From: Roseiarcus sp963816065
Lineage (GTDB): Bacteria; Pseudomonadota; Alphaproteobacteria; Rhizobiales; Beijerinckiaceae
DNA: 64,000 nucleotides
Reading direction: 5' to 3'
Assembly: GCA_963816065.1 (NCBI GenBank)
Contig: CAWFJG010000022.1
Location: 248,001 to 312,000, forward strand
In this document: positions 54,464-62,921 of the stretch, in pieces
Layout: each line of letters begins with the position of its first letter
Position numbering within the stretch: position 1 is the first letter of the stretch
Position numbers and translations under genes: made by a program
Notes under the pieces: generated by a model
Told to the model about the DNA's origin: nothing
What the model saw: the letters and a program-made list of their open reading frames with translations, nothing else
The model's database searches: none

Positions 54464-55222
54464 ATGAGCGATCAGATGACGATCGAGGCCTACCTCGCCG
54501 AAGGCGGCCTGCTCACGTCGCCCGCCAACGCTCCGCCGCGCTATCGCGGCGAGCTGCTGCGGCTCATGGCGACCTTCGTCGACAGCGAGCTCGCCGGGGC
54601 GGCAGGCTTCGCCGACGTGATCAATGCGGCGCCGGGAATCAAGCAGCGCATCGCCGCCGCGCGCATCGTGCTCGAGAAGACCGATCACGCCAACCGCGTG
54701 CTCGAGATCATGGAGAGCTTCGGCGCCGACGCGACCCGATACGCCGTGCATCATCCCTGGGCGGCTCGCGTCGGCCGCGACGTCGACATCGGCGCCACGC
54801 GCCAGGGCGGCGACATGCGGCTTTCGGTGTTCCACTATCCGCTGCAGGGGTGGATCGACGCGGTCGTCATGAACGTGCTGATGGGGAAGGCGGTGAACGT
54901 CCAGCTCGCGGAGTTCTCGCGCGTCTCCTATTCGCCGCTCGCCGAAGTCTTTCGCGCGATCGCGCCGCGCGAGGCGCGCCATGCCGAGCTCGGCGTCGAG
55001 GGCCTTCACGAGATCGCGGCGACCGAGGACGGCCGCGCGCAGGCCAGCGCATCGGTCGCCTACTGGCGGCCGCGGGTCGCGGCGAGCTTTGGCGGCGCCA
55101 ATTCGCCGCGGTTCGACCTCCTCGCCCGCTTCGGCCTGCGTCACACGCCGAACGCCAGGCTCATGGCGCAATGGAACGCGTGCGTCGACGACGTCCTGCG
55201 CGAAGCGATGCTCGCGCCGTAA
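54464..55222 (+). CDS. Additional PaaA/PaaC-like ferritin-fold protein of the paa cluster
   Basis: A 252 aa protein of the phenylacetic acid catabolic (PaaA/PaaC-like) ferritin-fold family, distinct from paaA and paaC. Ligand-like residues are in LLRLMATFVDSELAGAAGFA, ARIVLEKTDHANRVLEIMES and the second pair in FRAIAPREARHAELGVEGLH. Thus two E...ExxH helices appear complete enough to bind a di-iron centre. ATG 54464 has GAAGGA upstream, 18 bases after paaE, so it is cotranscribed. Its job is unknown: an alternative oxygenase subunit, a protector of the epoxidase, or an enzyme for a related aryl-CoA are all possible. Confidence 0.8.
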   Translation: MSDQMTIEAYLAEGGLLTSPANAPPRYRGELLRLMATFVDSELAGAAGFADVINAAPGIKQRIAAARIVLEKTDHANRVLEIMESFGADATRYAVHHPWAARVGRDVDIGATRQGGDMRLSVFHYPLQGWIDAVVMNVLMGKAVNVQLAEFSRVSYSPLAEVFRAIAPREARHAELGVEGLHEIAATEDGRAQASASVAYWRPRVAASFGGANSPRFDLLARFGLRHTPNARLMAQWNACVDDVLREAMLAP

Positions 55223-55241
55223 GAGAGGAGCAACGCCGCCC

Positions 55242-55727
55242 TCAGTAGGGCGTGCCGTCCTTGTGGGCGTAGCGCCATTGGCCGTCGATCATGGCGACGG
55301 AGAGATCCTCGTCCGGGTAGCTTGCGCCGTCGCCTGGCAGGCGGTCGCCGATCTCGAGATAGACGACGTCGGCGTCCGTCTCGTTGACGAGATGGTGGGC
55401 GTCGCCGCTGCCGCCGCGGAAACCGGCGCACATGCCGGGCTGAAGCGTCGTGCGGCCGGCGTCGGTGACGAGGGTCGGGCGACCCTCGAGGATGTAGACG
55501 AACTCGTCCTGCCGGACATGGGCATGGCGCAGCGCCAACTCGCCGCCGGCCGCGAGACGGGTCAGGTTGACGCCGAAACTCTTGAGACCGAACAGGTCGC
55601 CGAGCGGGCGCTTGTCGCGCTTGAGCATGCGCGAGCGGAACGGCTCGGGATAGGTCGACGATACGGCGCGCGGCGGCGCGTCGGCGGCGACGAGGGCGAC
55701 GGGATAAGACGGGGTCTCTGCGGACAT
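55242..55727 (-). CDS. Cupin-domain protein
   Basis: A 161 aa single-cupin protein. RMLKRDKRPLGDLFGLKSFG leads into motif 1, LALRHAHVRQDEFVYILEGR, with H-x-H and E ligands. Motif 2 is GMCAGFRGGSGDAHHLVNET, and the end is YPDEDLSVAMIDGQWRYAHK. This cupin type, with the C-terminal RYAHKDG ending, is common in proteobacteria and of unknown substrate. It converges with the paa operon (19 bases between stops) and lies downstream of ftrD. Confidence 0.82.
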   Translation of the reverse strand: MSAETPSYPVALVAADAPPRAVSSTYPEPFRSRMLKRDKRPLGDLFGLKSFGVNLTRLAAGGELALRHAHVRQDEFVYILEGRPTLVTDAGRTTLQPGMCAGFRGGSGDAHHLVNETDADVVYLEIGDRLPGDGASYPDEDLSVAMIDGQWRYAHKDGTPY

Positions 55728-55801
55728 GGACGATACTCGGGGCGGCGCGCCGCACGCTTGAGCGGCGGCGAAGTTGGAGTGTAGCCCCTGAAAGGCTAAG
55801 G

Positions 55802-57227
55802 CTACCAGATCCAGAACATCAACACCCAATTGAAAGCGCTGACCGCGACAGCGGCGCCGACCGCGGTGGTCGCCGCAGTTCGCGCCAGAGGCGGTCGCGC
55901 GTAAACGCCGGTGATGGACCAGGCGAGACGCAGGCTCCACAATGCCGCCCCTGCGAGGAGCGCGATGCGCAGCGGGGGCACGAATGCCAGCGAGACGCCG
56001 TCGGCCCGGAGCTGGGTCAGCGTCGTCGCCGACAGGCCCAAAAATACACCGCAGGCCGCGATCGGGATCAGGCTTTGGGCGAGGTGATGAATCTTCGCTG
56101 TCGCGAACGCGCTGAGTGTCCACGAAGCGAGCGCAAGACAGGAAAGTATGATGACGCCCATCACGGTCGCAGTTGCGAAGATGTAGGCGATCAGCACCGT
56201 CCCGTCCAAAGGCGACAGCACGTCGTTGCGGGCCGGATAGTTGGTGAGGATCCACCACGGCAGGCTGGGCTCGAGCAAGAAGACCATGCCGTGCCCGACC
56301 AGCCATTCGGCGAGTTGCTGCTTGACCGTGACAAACCAGGGGCTCGAAGACCACAGGAACGCGCCAGGCGCGACGCCGAGGAGGCCGAACACGATCAACG
56401 CGGTCTCCCAAGGTTTGGCCTCGCGTCCGCTGATCTCGACGATTTCCCTCGATGTCGGCCGCGTTTCGAGAGCGACCGCGTCCTTGAAGCCTGCGCAGCG
56501 TCCGCACATGTGGCAGGCGGAGCAGCCCTGCATGGTTGCGCACGGGAACCAAAGGCGCGCAGTTGAGCGCCGGCGACTTCGCATGCGATTGCCGCGGCCA
56601 GGCGTCCCACGCCTTACGGTCGACCGCATAATGAACGGGCGCGAGCTTGGCGAGCAGCGCGAACACCCCCTGGACCGGGCAGAGATAGCGGCACCATACC
56701 CGCTTGTTGCGCCCGTAGACGAAGCCGACCGCCATCGCCGCCAGCGTCGAACCGCCGAGAATGATGATGACCGGCCGCGGATATTGATAGACGCTAATCA
56801 TCTGGCCGTAGACGGTCGTGCAGACGAAAGCGACGAAAGGCCATCCCTGCCACTTGATCCATCGTGGCGTCGCCCGCCCGAGGCTGTGCCTGCTCGCCAT
56901 TTCGGAAAGCGCGCCCTCGGGGCAGAACACGCCGCACCACGTCCGTCCCATGAGGACCATGCTGACCAGAACGAACGGCCACCAGATGCCCCAGAAGACG
57001 AATTGGGCGAACAGCACGATGTTATTCCAAATGTGCGATGTTTGGGTCGGCTCCGGCGCGAAGGCCGGGACGATCATCAACCCCGCATAGATGGCCACAA
57101 CACCCCACTGGATCCATCGCACGACCCGCTGATGAGCGCGCAGCCATTGGCCGATCGGCGCGATCGAGAAGGCGCGGCCCGAGGCGGCACTCAAGCGGGA
57201 CGAGAGGTCTGGCGTCTGAGCAGACAT
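55802..57227 (-). CDS. ftrD: FtrD-like polyferredoxin membrane protein (one frame break)
   Basis: FtrD is the membrane 4Fe-4S component of the FtrABCD ferrous iron transporter, possibly supplying or removing electrons. It starts at ATG 57227 and has helices such as VVRWIQWGVVAIYAGLMIVP. A NapH-like loop is present, WCGVFCPEGALSEMASRH, followed by WCRYLCPVQGVFALLAKLAP. After a break near 56570 comes the cluster MQGCSACHMCGRCAGFKDAV, in the next frame. The C-terminal half has further helices and ends LMFWIW. Length about 475 aa. It overlaps the ftrC stop by 37 bases. Confidence 0.85.
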
Positions 57228-58024
57228 ATCATCACGATCCAATAGCCCCCCAACACGAGAAGCTGAACGAGAGCAGGCTTGGCGCGGTACCCCGTCAGGG
57301 CGGACACGAGACCGCCGAACGCGCCGCCGTCGGTGAGGATCCGGGATGTGTCCCATATCCGGCCCGAGAGTTGCGGAATGACCCCGAGCGAAACCAGATT
57401 GTCGACGCCGGTCAACAACAGCGAGCCGGCAAGCAGAAGCAGCATGATCTCCGTGACACGGAAGAACGCGCGCCAGGAGAAGATGCGCGCTCCGGCCTGG
57501 AGCAAACCGTAACTGGCAATAGCGAGCGCGAAGCCCAAGCCGGTTGCGACGATGGAGCGCAACAACGACGACCCCGCGCTGACCATCGTGCCGTAAAGGA
57601 ACACCACCGCTTCGGAGCCTTCGCGCATGACCGCGATCGCGGCTAGGGCGAACACAGCGACCCAGCTTGCGCGGTCGGCGGCCTCGTCGAGCTTGGCGTG
57701 CAACTCGCGCTTCAGCGTGCGGCCGTGACGGCGCATCCAAAACACCATCTGAACGATCAGCGCTGACGCGATGAGAACGATCGCGGTCTGGAAATAGACC
57801 TGCGCATCGTCGCTGAGTTGCTCGCCGACGGTGACGAGCGCTGTCGCCAGCGCCATAGCGCCAACGACGCCCGCGGCGACGCCGGACCATAGCCAGGCGC
57901 GCCCTTGCCGTCGCTCCGCCTCCGGCCGCTGGCCGATCCAGGCGTTGAGAATGCCGACGACGAGAAGCGCTTCGATGCTCTCGCGCCACACGACGAACGC
58001 GGTGTTGAAGTCATGCATGCCCAT
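57191..58024 (-). CDS. ftrC: FTR1-family iron permease FtrC
   Basis: The membrane channel of the ferrous iron uptake system. The 277 aa protein has two REGxE-type iron-translocation motifs, FVVWRESIEALLVVGILNAW (near residue 14) and AIAVMREGSEAVVFLYGTMV (near 135). It has about seven membrane helices, including VYFQTAIVLIASALIVQMVF. Intact and of normal length. It lies between ftrB (8 bases upstream) and ftrD, so the four genes form one operon read from 58907 to 55802. Confidence 0.92.
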   Translation of the reverse strand: MGMHDFNTAFVVWRESIEALLVVGILNAWIGQRPEAERRQGRAWLWSGVAAGVVGAMALATALVTVGEQLSDDAQVYFQTAIVLIASALIVQMVFWMRRHGRTLKRELHAKLDEAADRASWVAVFALAAIAVMREGSEAVVFLYGTMVSAGSSLLRSIVATGLGFALAIASYGLLQAGARIFSWRAFFRVTEIMLLLLAGSLLLTGVDNLVSLGVIPQLSGRIWDTSRILTDGGAFGGLVSALTGYRAKPALVQLLVLGGYWIVMICLLRRQTSRPA

Positions 58025-58032
58025 GGCTAGGT

Positions 58033-58374
58033 CTACTTCGCCACCAACACCGCGGGCGCCGACCCAGGGCGGAAGTCGTCGAAGAAATCATATTCTCCCG
58101 GGTCGAGGGTGCGGATCACCATCACGGTTTCGGAGTGCGGCGCCAACACTTTTTCCTTGTGTAGCTCGACGCTTTCGAACTCGGCCGGCGTATCGTTCTC
58201 GTTCTTGATCTCCAGCCGAAACCGCGTCTTGGCCGGAACCTCGAGCCGAAGGGGGTCGATGACGCCGCCCTTGAACGTGATGTGGAAGGTCGGACCCTCG
58301 TCTTCCGCCCACCCGAGGGCGGGCGCGGAGGCTGCGAGAAGAACCGCCAGAACCACCGCGTACGCCTTCTTCAT
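58033..58374 (-). CDS. ftrB: Periplasmic cupredoxin-like protein FtrB
   Basis: FtrB is a periplasmic cupredoxin-fold protein thought to oxidise Fe2+ for the FTR1 permease. The 113 aa protein starts at ATG 58374, overlapping the ftrA stop (TGATGA). It has a signal peptide MKKAYAVVLAVLLAASAPAL, then FHITFKGGVIDPLRLEVPAK and FESVELHKEKVLAPHSETVM. The ending GEYDFFDDFRPGSAPAVLVA resembles the EfeO cupredoxin domain. Copper ligands are not all evident. Confidence 0.85.
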   Translation of the reverse strand: MKKAYAVVLAVLLAASAPALGWAEDEGPTFHITFKGGVIDPLRLEVPAKTRFRLEIKNENDTPAEFESVELHKEKVLAPHSETVMVIRTLDPGEYDFFDDFRPGSAPAVLVAK

Positions 58375-58907
58375 CAATAGCCGCCCTTCTTGCCCGTCCC
58401 GGCGAAGACAAACTCGTAGTCGAGCGTGAACGGCTTGAACCACGGCCCGACCCCGGACTCCTTGTCGACATGGCGGCCGAACATCGCATGCGGGCTCGCG
58501 GTCGGCGGCGCGATGGTCAGTGTCATCTTGTACTTGCCCGGCCCCTGCAGCTTCACGTTGTCGCCGTAGTGCGGGCCATCGTTGGCGACCATCGGCATGA
58601 GGTCGCCCTTCTGGGACTGGCCGCCCTCCTTGGTCAATGTGTAGGTGACGACGAGATAGGGCATCCAGTCGCCCTCAGCGAATCCGGTCGGATTGCCCTT
58701 GGCGGCGTGAATGTCGGCTTCGAGGTGAATGTCGGAACTGGCCGCCGGACGCATGATATTCTCCGGTTCCATCTCGATCGGCTGAAGGTAGACGGCGCCG
58801 ATCGTCATGTCGCCTTCGTGCTTTTCCTCCCCGACCGGCGTCTCTTTCCCATAGGCCCAGCTCGAGACCAGAAGGCCGGCAGCCAACAAACCAATCCTGA
58901 GCAGCAT
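58374..58907 (-). CDS. ftrA: Periplasmic iron-binding protein FtrA (P19 type)
   Basis: A 177 aa P19/Tp34-type periplasmic protein that binds iron (often with a copper site) and hands it to FtrB/FtrC. It has a signal peptide MLLRIGLLAAGLLVSSWAYG. The ligands are in VYLQPIEMEPENIMRPAASS, DIHLEADIHAAKGNPTGFAE, WMPYLVVTYTLTKEGGQSQK and DGPHYGDNVKLQGPGKYKMT (conserved Met, His and Glu). It heads the ftrABCD operon. Intact, with the family's length. Confidence 0.92.
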   Translation of the reverse strand: MLLRIGLLAAGLLVSSWAYGKETPVGEEKHEGDMTIGAVYLQPIEMEPENIMRPAASSDIHLEADIHAAKGNPTGFAEGDWMPYLVVTYTLTKEGGQSQKGDLMPMVANDGPHYGDNVKLQGPGKYKMTLTIAPPTASPHAMFGRHVDKESGVGPWFKPFTLDYEFVFAGTGKKGGY

Positions 58908-59350
58908 AGCGTTTTCCTGAACTCCTAGGCCGCAATCCGGCGCCGCTCCTCTGTCAGTCCAGAACCCGGCGAGCGCAAGAACAGGACACGCAAATTAGAA
59001 TTGATTTAAATCCAAACGCCGCGAAGGCCGACAAGTCGCGAGCGCTCTCGCCAGCGCCATCGAGCGGTCGGTCCGACTGGCTGGCCGGCTTTTGGGATTA
59101 ACCATAATCAGAAATACATGTGAAATTACTTACTGAAAAAGAGAATCCATGCTACAGTCAAGACAAGCGGTCCAAGTGCGCGCGGAAGCGAGACGATCGT
59201 GCTGTCTGAACGCGCCCGGGCAGCGCTCTTGTCGCGGCCTTATTCAGGCGGCGACCGCGATCCCGGGGGGTCGACAACAGTCGCAAGTTGCATGTTTTGG
59301 CGCCTAAGCTGTTGAAATCGTTTGTTCAAATACAATCGTGCGCGGCCGCG
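58908..59350. other. Intergenic region upstream of ftrA
   Basis: About 440 bases with two AT-rich patches, at 58990-59015 and 59095-59160. The first contains TTAGAATTGATTTAA, which only loosely resembles iron-control elements of alphaproteobacteria. The ftrABCD promoter should lie here. No gene was recognised. Confidence 0.5.
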
Positions 59351-60310
59351 TCAGCCTGGGGGCGCCCAAGCTAGTTCCGGACCGACCGGGACGATCCGGG
59401 TCGGGTTGAGGCTTCCGATCGAATAATAGCCGCGCTTGATGTGGTCGAGGTTGCAAGTCTCGCGGAAGGCCGGGAGCGCGATCAACCTCTCGAGATATGC
59501 GCTCAGGTTCGGATAGTCAGCGATCCGACGAAGGTTGCACTTGAACTGGCCGTGATACGCGGCGTCGAAGCGGGCGAGCGTCACGAACACCCGCACGTCG
59601 GCCTCGGTCAGCCGCTCGCCGAACAGGTAGGGACCGGCTCCCAGCCGACGCTCGAGGGCGTCAAGCATGGCGAACACGGCCTGAAACGCCTCTTCGTAGG
59701 CCTCTTGCGTGGTGGCGAAGCCAGCGCGATAGACGCCGTTGTTAAGCGCCGGGTAGACCGCGTCGTTCAACCCATCGATCCCCGCCCTGAGGTCTTCGGG
59801 GTAGAGGTCGACCGCATCGTCGGCAAGGCCGCCGAAACCCGCATTGACGATCCGGAGGAGGTCTGCCGATTCGTTGTTGACGATGGTCTCACGACGTCTG
59901 TCCCACAGCGCCGGTACAGTGGCGCGGCCGGTGAAATGGGGGTCGGCTCGGGTGTAGACCTCGTGCAGGTAGGTGGCGCCATTGACCGTGTCGCGACCCG
60001 CCCCGGGATCGTCGCCGAAGCGCCAACCCTGAGCAGTGAGCGCCGGCTCGACGATATCGACCGACACCAGCTCCTCGAGCGCTTTCAGCTTCAGGGCGAT
60101 CAGGACCCGCGTCGCCCACGGGCAGACATAGGCGGCGTAAAGATGGTAGCGACCGGGTTCGGCGCGAAACCCGCCGCCGCCGGTCGGCCCGGCCGAGCCG
60201 TCAGGCGTCACCCAGTTGCGAAAGCTCGAGACCTGCCGGACGAAGCCGCCCTTTGCGTCGACCGCCTGAACCGGCTGCCAGGCCGCAGTCCATTTTCCGT
60301 CGATCAGCAT
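59351..60310 (-). CDS. Glutathionyl-hydroquinone reductase (YqjG/ECM4 type)
   Basis: A 319 aa Xi-class glutathione transferase that reduces glutathionyl-hydroquinones. The active-site Cys is in LYAAYVCPWATRVLIALKLK; NPEFTGR-like DPHFTGRATVPALWDRRRET and VNNESADLLRIVNAGF are family hallmarks. The C-terminal domain has RLGAGPYLFGERLTEADVRV and the conserved HIKRGYYSIGSLNPTRIVPV. Length is normal. It follows a radical SAM gene on the same strand after six bases, probably cotranscribed. Confidence 0.93.
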   Translation of the reverse strand: MLIDGKWTAAWQPVQAVDAKGGFVRQVSSFRNWVTPDGSAGPTGGGGFRAEPGRYHLYAAYVCPWATRVLIALKLKALEELVSVDIVEPALTAQGWRFGDDPGAGRDTVNGATYLHEVYTRADPHFTGRATVPALWDRRRETIVNNESADLLRIVNAGFGGLADDAVDLYPEDLRAGIDGLNDAVYPALNNGVYRAGFATTQEAYEEAFQAVFAMLDALERRLGAGPYLFGERLTEADVRVFVTLARFDAAYHGQFKCNLRRIADYPNLSAYLERLIALPAFRETCNLDHIKRGYYSIGSLNPTRIVPVGPELAWAPPG

Positions 60311-60316
60311 CGCCGG

Positions 60317-62131
60317 CTATTGCGCGGCCACGGCCGTCGTCTTGGAGCGAATGCTGTCGCCGATCGCCTTGCGCGCGAGCGCCGCCTCGCCGCCCGAGGT
60401 GGCGTGATACAGTTCAAGCGCCTCGAACTCGTCGGCGTTTGGCGGCGCGACGGCGAGGTCGGTGTAGGCATAGCGGTCCGGCGCCTCGAGCGCCTCCTTG
60501 AGGATGCCGCGCGATCGCAGGAAGAATCGGAGGTATTTTGCCGCCTTGATCGCCGTCTCGCCCCAGTAGCGCGGATAGAACACGAGCGGCGACTCGAACG
60601 GGAAGCCATGACGGCGATCTCTCCGCGACTTCAGCCTGAGCGCGCCGCCCTCGAGCGGATGCACGCCCTCATGGTCGATCATCAGCTTGAACCACATAAT
60701 CGTACTCAGGATCTGCTTCGGCCGCCCGTTGGGGATAGCCGCAGCGCGTCTGAGAATCGTGCGGATGTGCGCGGGGGTATAGAAAGCGTCCCAAGCAGCC
60801 CGGTAGGCTTCCTCCCACTCCTTGTCCGACATTTTGGAGTGGTGCGAGACCCGGTGGTTGAGGTCATATTTGTTGATGTCGGGGTCCATCCATATCCCCT
60901 TCTTCAACAGGGTCTGATGGTCCTCGGAGCCGGGCAGTGGAGTGAGAAAAAAGAACTCCAGGATATCGAGCGGCAGTTCGCGCTTGATGATCTCGATGTC
61001 GCGCAGAATCGTTTCTTTGGTGTCGGCGGGGAAGCCGAGGATGTAGCCGGCGAAGGTGATCGCCCCGTGTGAGCGCCATTTCTGCAGCATCTGACGGTAT
61101 TCGGTGATCTTGTTCTGTCGCTTCTTGGCGGCGATCAGATTGTCCGGATTGATGTTCTCAAGCCCGATGAATACGCGTTTGACGCCGGCGGCGGTCGCCT
61201 TCTCGATGAAGTTCGGGATCTTGTGGCAAAGCGTGTCGACCTGGATGGTGAAGCCGACGTGGATGTCGTCCTGCTTCAGCTTGATCACACGGTCGAGCAG
61301 GATCTCCCAGTCGCTGTTGCGGGCAAAATTGTCGTCGGTGATGAAGAAGCGGTCGATCCCCTGCGCGACATTGGCGCGGATGATTTTTTCGAGGTCGTCG
61401 GGTGTTCGGAAGCGGCTTTTGCGTCCTTGCACATTGATGATCGTACAGAACGAACACTGGTAGGGGCAACCGCGGCCGAGATCGATGCTCGAATAGGTGC
61501 CCGAGGTCCGCTCGACATGCTTGCGCGGCAGGATTGGAGCGGGCGCGCCCTCGAGCGAGGGCAAGTGATCCATGTAGTTGTACAGCGGTTTGATCACGCC
61601 ATCCCAGGCGTCGCGCAGAACACGGTCGAGCCGTCCCTCCTCCGCTTCGCCAGCGAACAGCGCGATCCCGAGGGCCTGCGCCTCCTTCAATTCCGGCGGC
61701 AGTTCCGGCAGCATGGCGAGGCAGCCCGAAACGTGAAAACCGCCGATGCAGACCGGAAAGCCTTCGGCGCGGAACTGCCTGGCGATGTCCAGGGCGCGTG
61801 GATACTGGTTCGACTGAACCCCGACGATGCCAATCAGAGTTCGGCCGCCGCGCTTGGCCAAGTCGCGGATGATGCGGGCTGGAAGCACACGCCGGTTCGT
61901 CTCGTCGTAGGTCTCGATCGCGAAGTCTACGCCGGGCCCCAGCACCTGCCGATCGCGTGCATCCTCGGCGAGGCTGTTCATGCAGGCGAGCGTGTTGGAC
62001 GGCAGAGCCGAACGGTACCATTGAATCGGATAGCCCCGATCGTCATAGTGGGTCGGTTTGATCAGGACAAAGGTGAAACGGGAATCGCAAGCATCCGGAC
62101 GGGTCGTGGTCTTGTTCTGGTCGATGCTCAT
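60317..62131 (-). CDS. Radical SAM enzyme with B12-binding-like N-terminus
   Basis: A 604 aa protein. The N-terminal third resembles a cobalamin-binding Rossmann region (GGRTLIGIVGVQSNQYPRAL, EGFPVCIGGFHVSGCLAML), although the classical DxHxxG is not evident. The radical SAM cluster site is SSIDLGRGCPYQCSFCTIIN (CxxxCxxC), followed by FFITDDNFARNSDWEILLDR and GVKRVFIGLENINPDNLIAA, which fits the B12-dependent subfamily (HpnJ/BchE-like). The start ATG 62131 (MSIDQNKTTTRPDA) is chosen over the longer frame. The substrate is unknown. A palindrome lies 75 bases upstream. Confidence 0.83.
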   Translation of the reverse strand: MSIDQNKTTTRPDACDSRFTFVLIKPTHYDDRGYPIQWYRSALPSNTLACMNSLAEDARDRQVLGPGVDFAIETYDETNRRVLPARIIRDLAKRGGRTLIGIVGVQSNQYPRALDIARQFRAEGFPVCIGGFHVSGCLAMLPELPPELKEAQALGIALFAGEAEEGRLDRVLRDAWDGVIKPLYNYMDHLPSLEGAPAPILPRKHVERTSGTYSSIDLGRGCPYQCSFCTIINVQGRKSRFRTPDDLEKIIRANVAQGIDRFFITDDNFARNSDWEILLDRVIKLKQDDIHVGFTIQVDTLCHKIPNFIEKATAAGVKRVFIGLENINPDNLIAAKKRQNKITEYRQMLQKWRSHGAITFAGYILGFPADTKETILRDIEIIKRELPLDILEFFFLTPLPGSEDHQTLLKKGIWMDPDINKYDLNHRVSHHSKMSDKEWEEAYRAAWDAFYTPAHIRTILRRAAAIPNGRPKQILSTIMWFKLMIDHEGVHPLEGGALRLKSRRDRRHGFPFESPLVFYPRYWGETAIKAAKYLRFFLRSRGILKEALEAPDRYAYTDLAVAPPNADEFEALELYHATSGGEAALARKAIGDSIRSKTTAVAAQ

Positions 62132-62205
62132 TTTGCGCCTCAGCCGCGAACGAAAGAATAACTGAGCGCTAACACGGACAACCGGGGCCGGCAAATGCCT
62201 TGAAC

Positions 62206-62223
62206 CTTGACCGCCCGGTCAAG
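62206..62223. promoter_or_regulatory. Palindrome upstream of the radical SAM gene
   Basis: CTTGACCG-CC-CGGTCAAG: eight-base arms around two bases. The arms resemble the PaaR half-sites (TTGACCG/CGGTCAA) but with a two-base instead of six-base centre. It may be the operator of another TetR-type regulator, or a weak terminator after the downstream gene at 62228. Confidence 0.5.
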
Positions 62224-62227
62224 CCGC

Positions 62228-62839
62228 TTACAGCGGCGGGACGAGGCCGTCCTTGCCGACCAGGATACGGACCGCGTCGATTGTCCCATCGTCCTCCCGG
62301 GGACCCCGAGCAACGACGGCGGCCCCAGCCTTCAGATCGCCTCGCCCGCCTGTGGCAAAGGATACGATCGGGGTCTGGGGACCGACCGCGATAAACTGCT
62401 GGCCTCCGTTATAGGTCACGGTGAGATTCGCCCCGTCGACCCCACCAACCCGCGCCTCCACCGCGCCGTTGGTCATAGTGCTGCCCGGGGCGAGATCAAA
62501 CGGCCGATGGCCCTCGCCTGTCCCGCGCATCGCCTCGGGAAAAACGTGCACCTCCATGGCCTCGAGTGCGCCGCCGGCGCCAGGGAGCGCCGCGACGCCG
62601 ATAAACGCGCCCGGCTTCACGTCAGCGAGCGTGGCGGGAAGGACAAGCGTGACCGTCGTTTTGTCGGACAACTTGATCGTCTGGTCCTGGCCGGCGCGGG
62701 TCCGCGCCACGAGGCTTCCGTCGTCGGACGAAACGCTCGTGACCGTCGCGCGGGCGACGGCGAGAGGCTGGGTTTGGGCGGCGGCCGGCATCGCCCAAAA
62801 CGGGACGAGAACCCAAAGCGCGACGCGAAGCGACAGCAT
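62228..62839 (-). CDS. Exported protein of unknown function (OB/DUF5666-like)
   Basis: A 203 aa protein with a signal peptide MLSLRVALWVLVPFWAMPAA. It contains two beta-rich repeats, VTSVSSDDGSLVARTRAGQD and TIKLSDKTTVTLVLPATLAD, then VGGVDGANLTVTYNGGQQFI and IVSFATGGRGDLKAGAAVVA. These match the metal- or ligand-binding small OB-like repeats of DUF5666-type proteins. Start ATG 62839 has GGGAGG upstream. It lies between pheA and the radical SAM gene; function unknown. Confidence 0.7.
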   Translation of the reverse strand: MLSLRVALWVLVPFWAMPAAAQTQPLAVARATVTSVSSDDGSLVARTRAGQDQTIKLSDKTTVTLVLPATLADVKPGAFIGVAALPGAGGALEAMEVHVFPEAMRGTGEGHRPFDLAPGSTMTNGAVEARVGGVDGANLTVTYNGGQQFIAVGPQTPIVSFATGGRGDLKAGAAVVARGPREDDGTIDAVRILVGKDGLVPPL

Positions 62840-62921
62840 GGCGGCCTCCCAACACGTCATCAGGCGTACCGGTCTATTGCAAGGCAAGGCGCCGAGCAAC
62901 CGGTTTCCCCTATAGCCGTCA

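Noticed and set aside
55242..57989. A 915-codon minus-strand frame joining cupin, FtrD and part of FtrC
   Set aside because: It uses the wrong frame over ftrC and merges ftrD with the cupin across frame-broken sequence; the separate genes have their own starts and motifs.
59441..61072. A 543-codon plus-strand open frame
   Set aside because: It is antisense to two well-supported genes (hydroquinone reductase and radical SAM), spans their junction, and has no family resemblance; typical shadow frame in GC-rich DNA.
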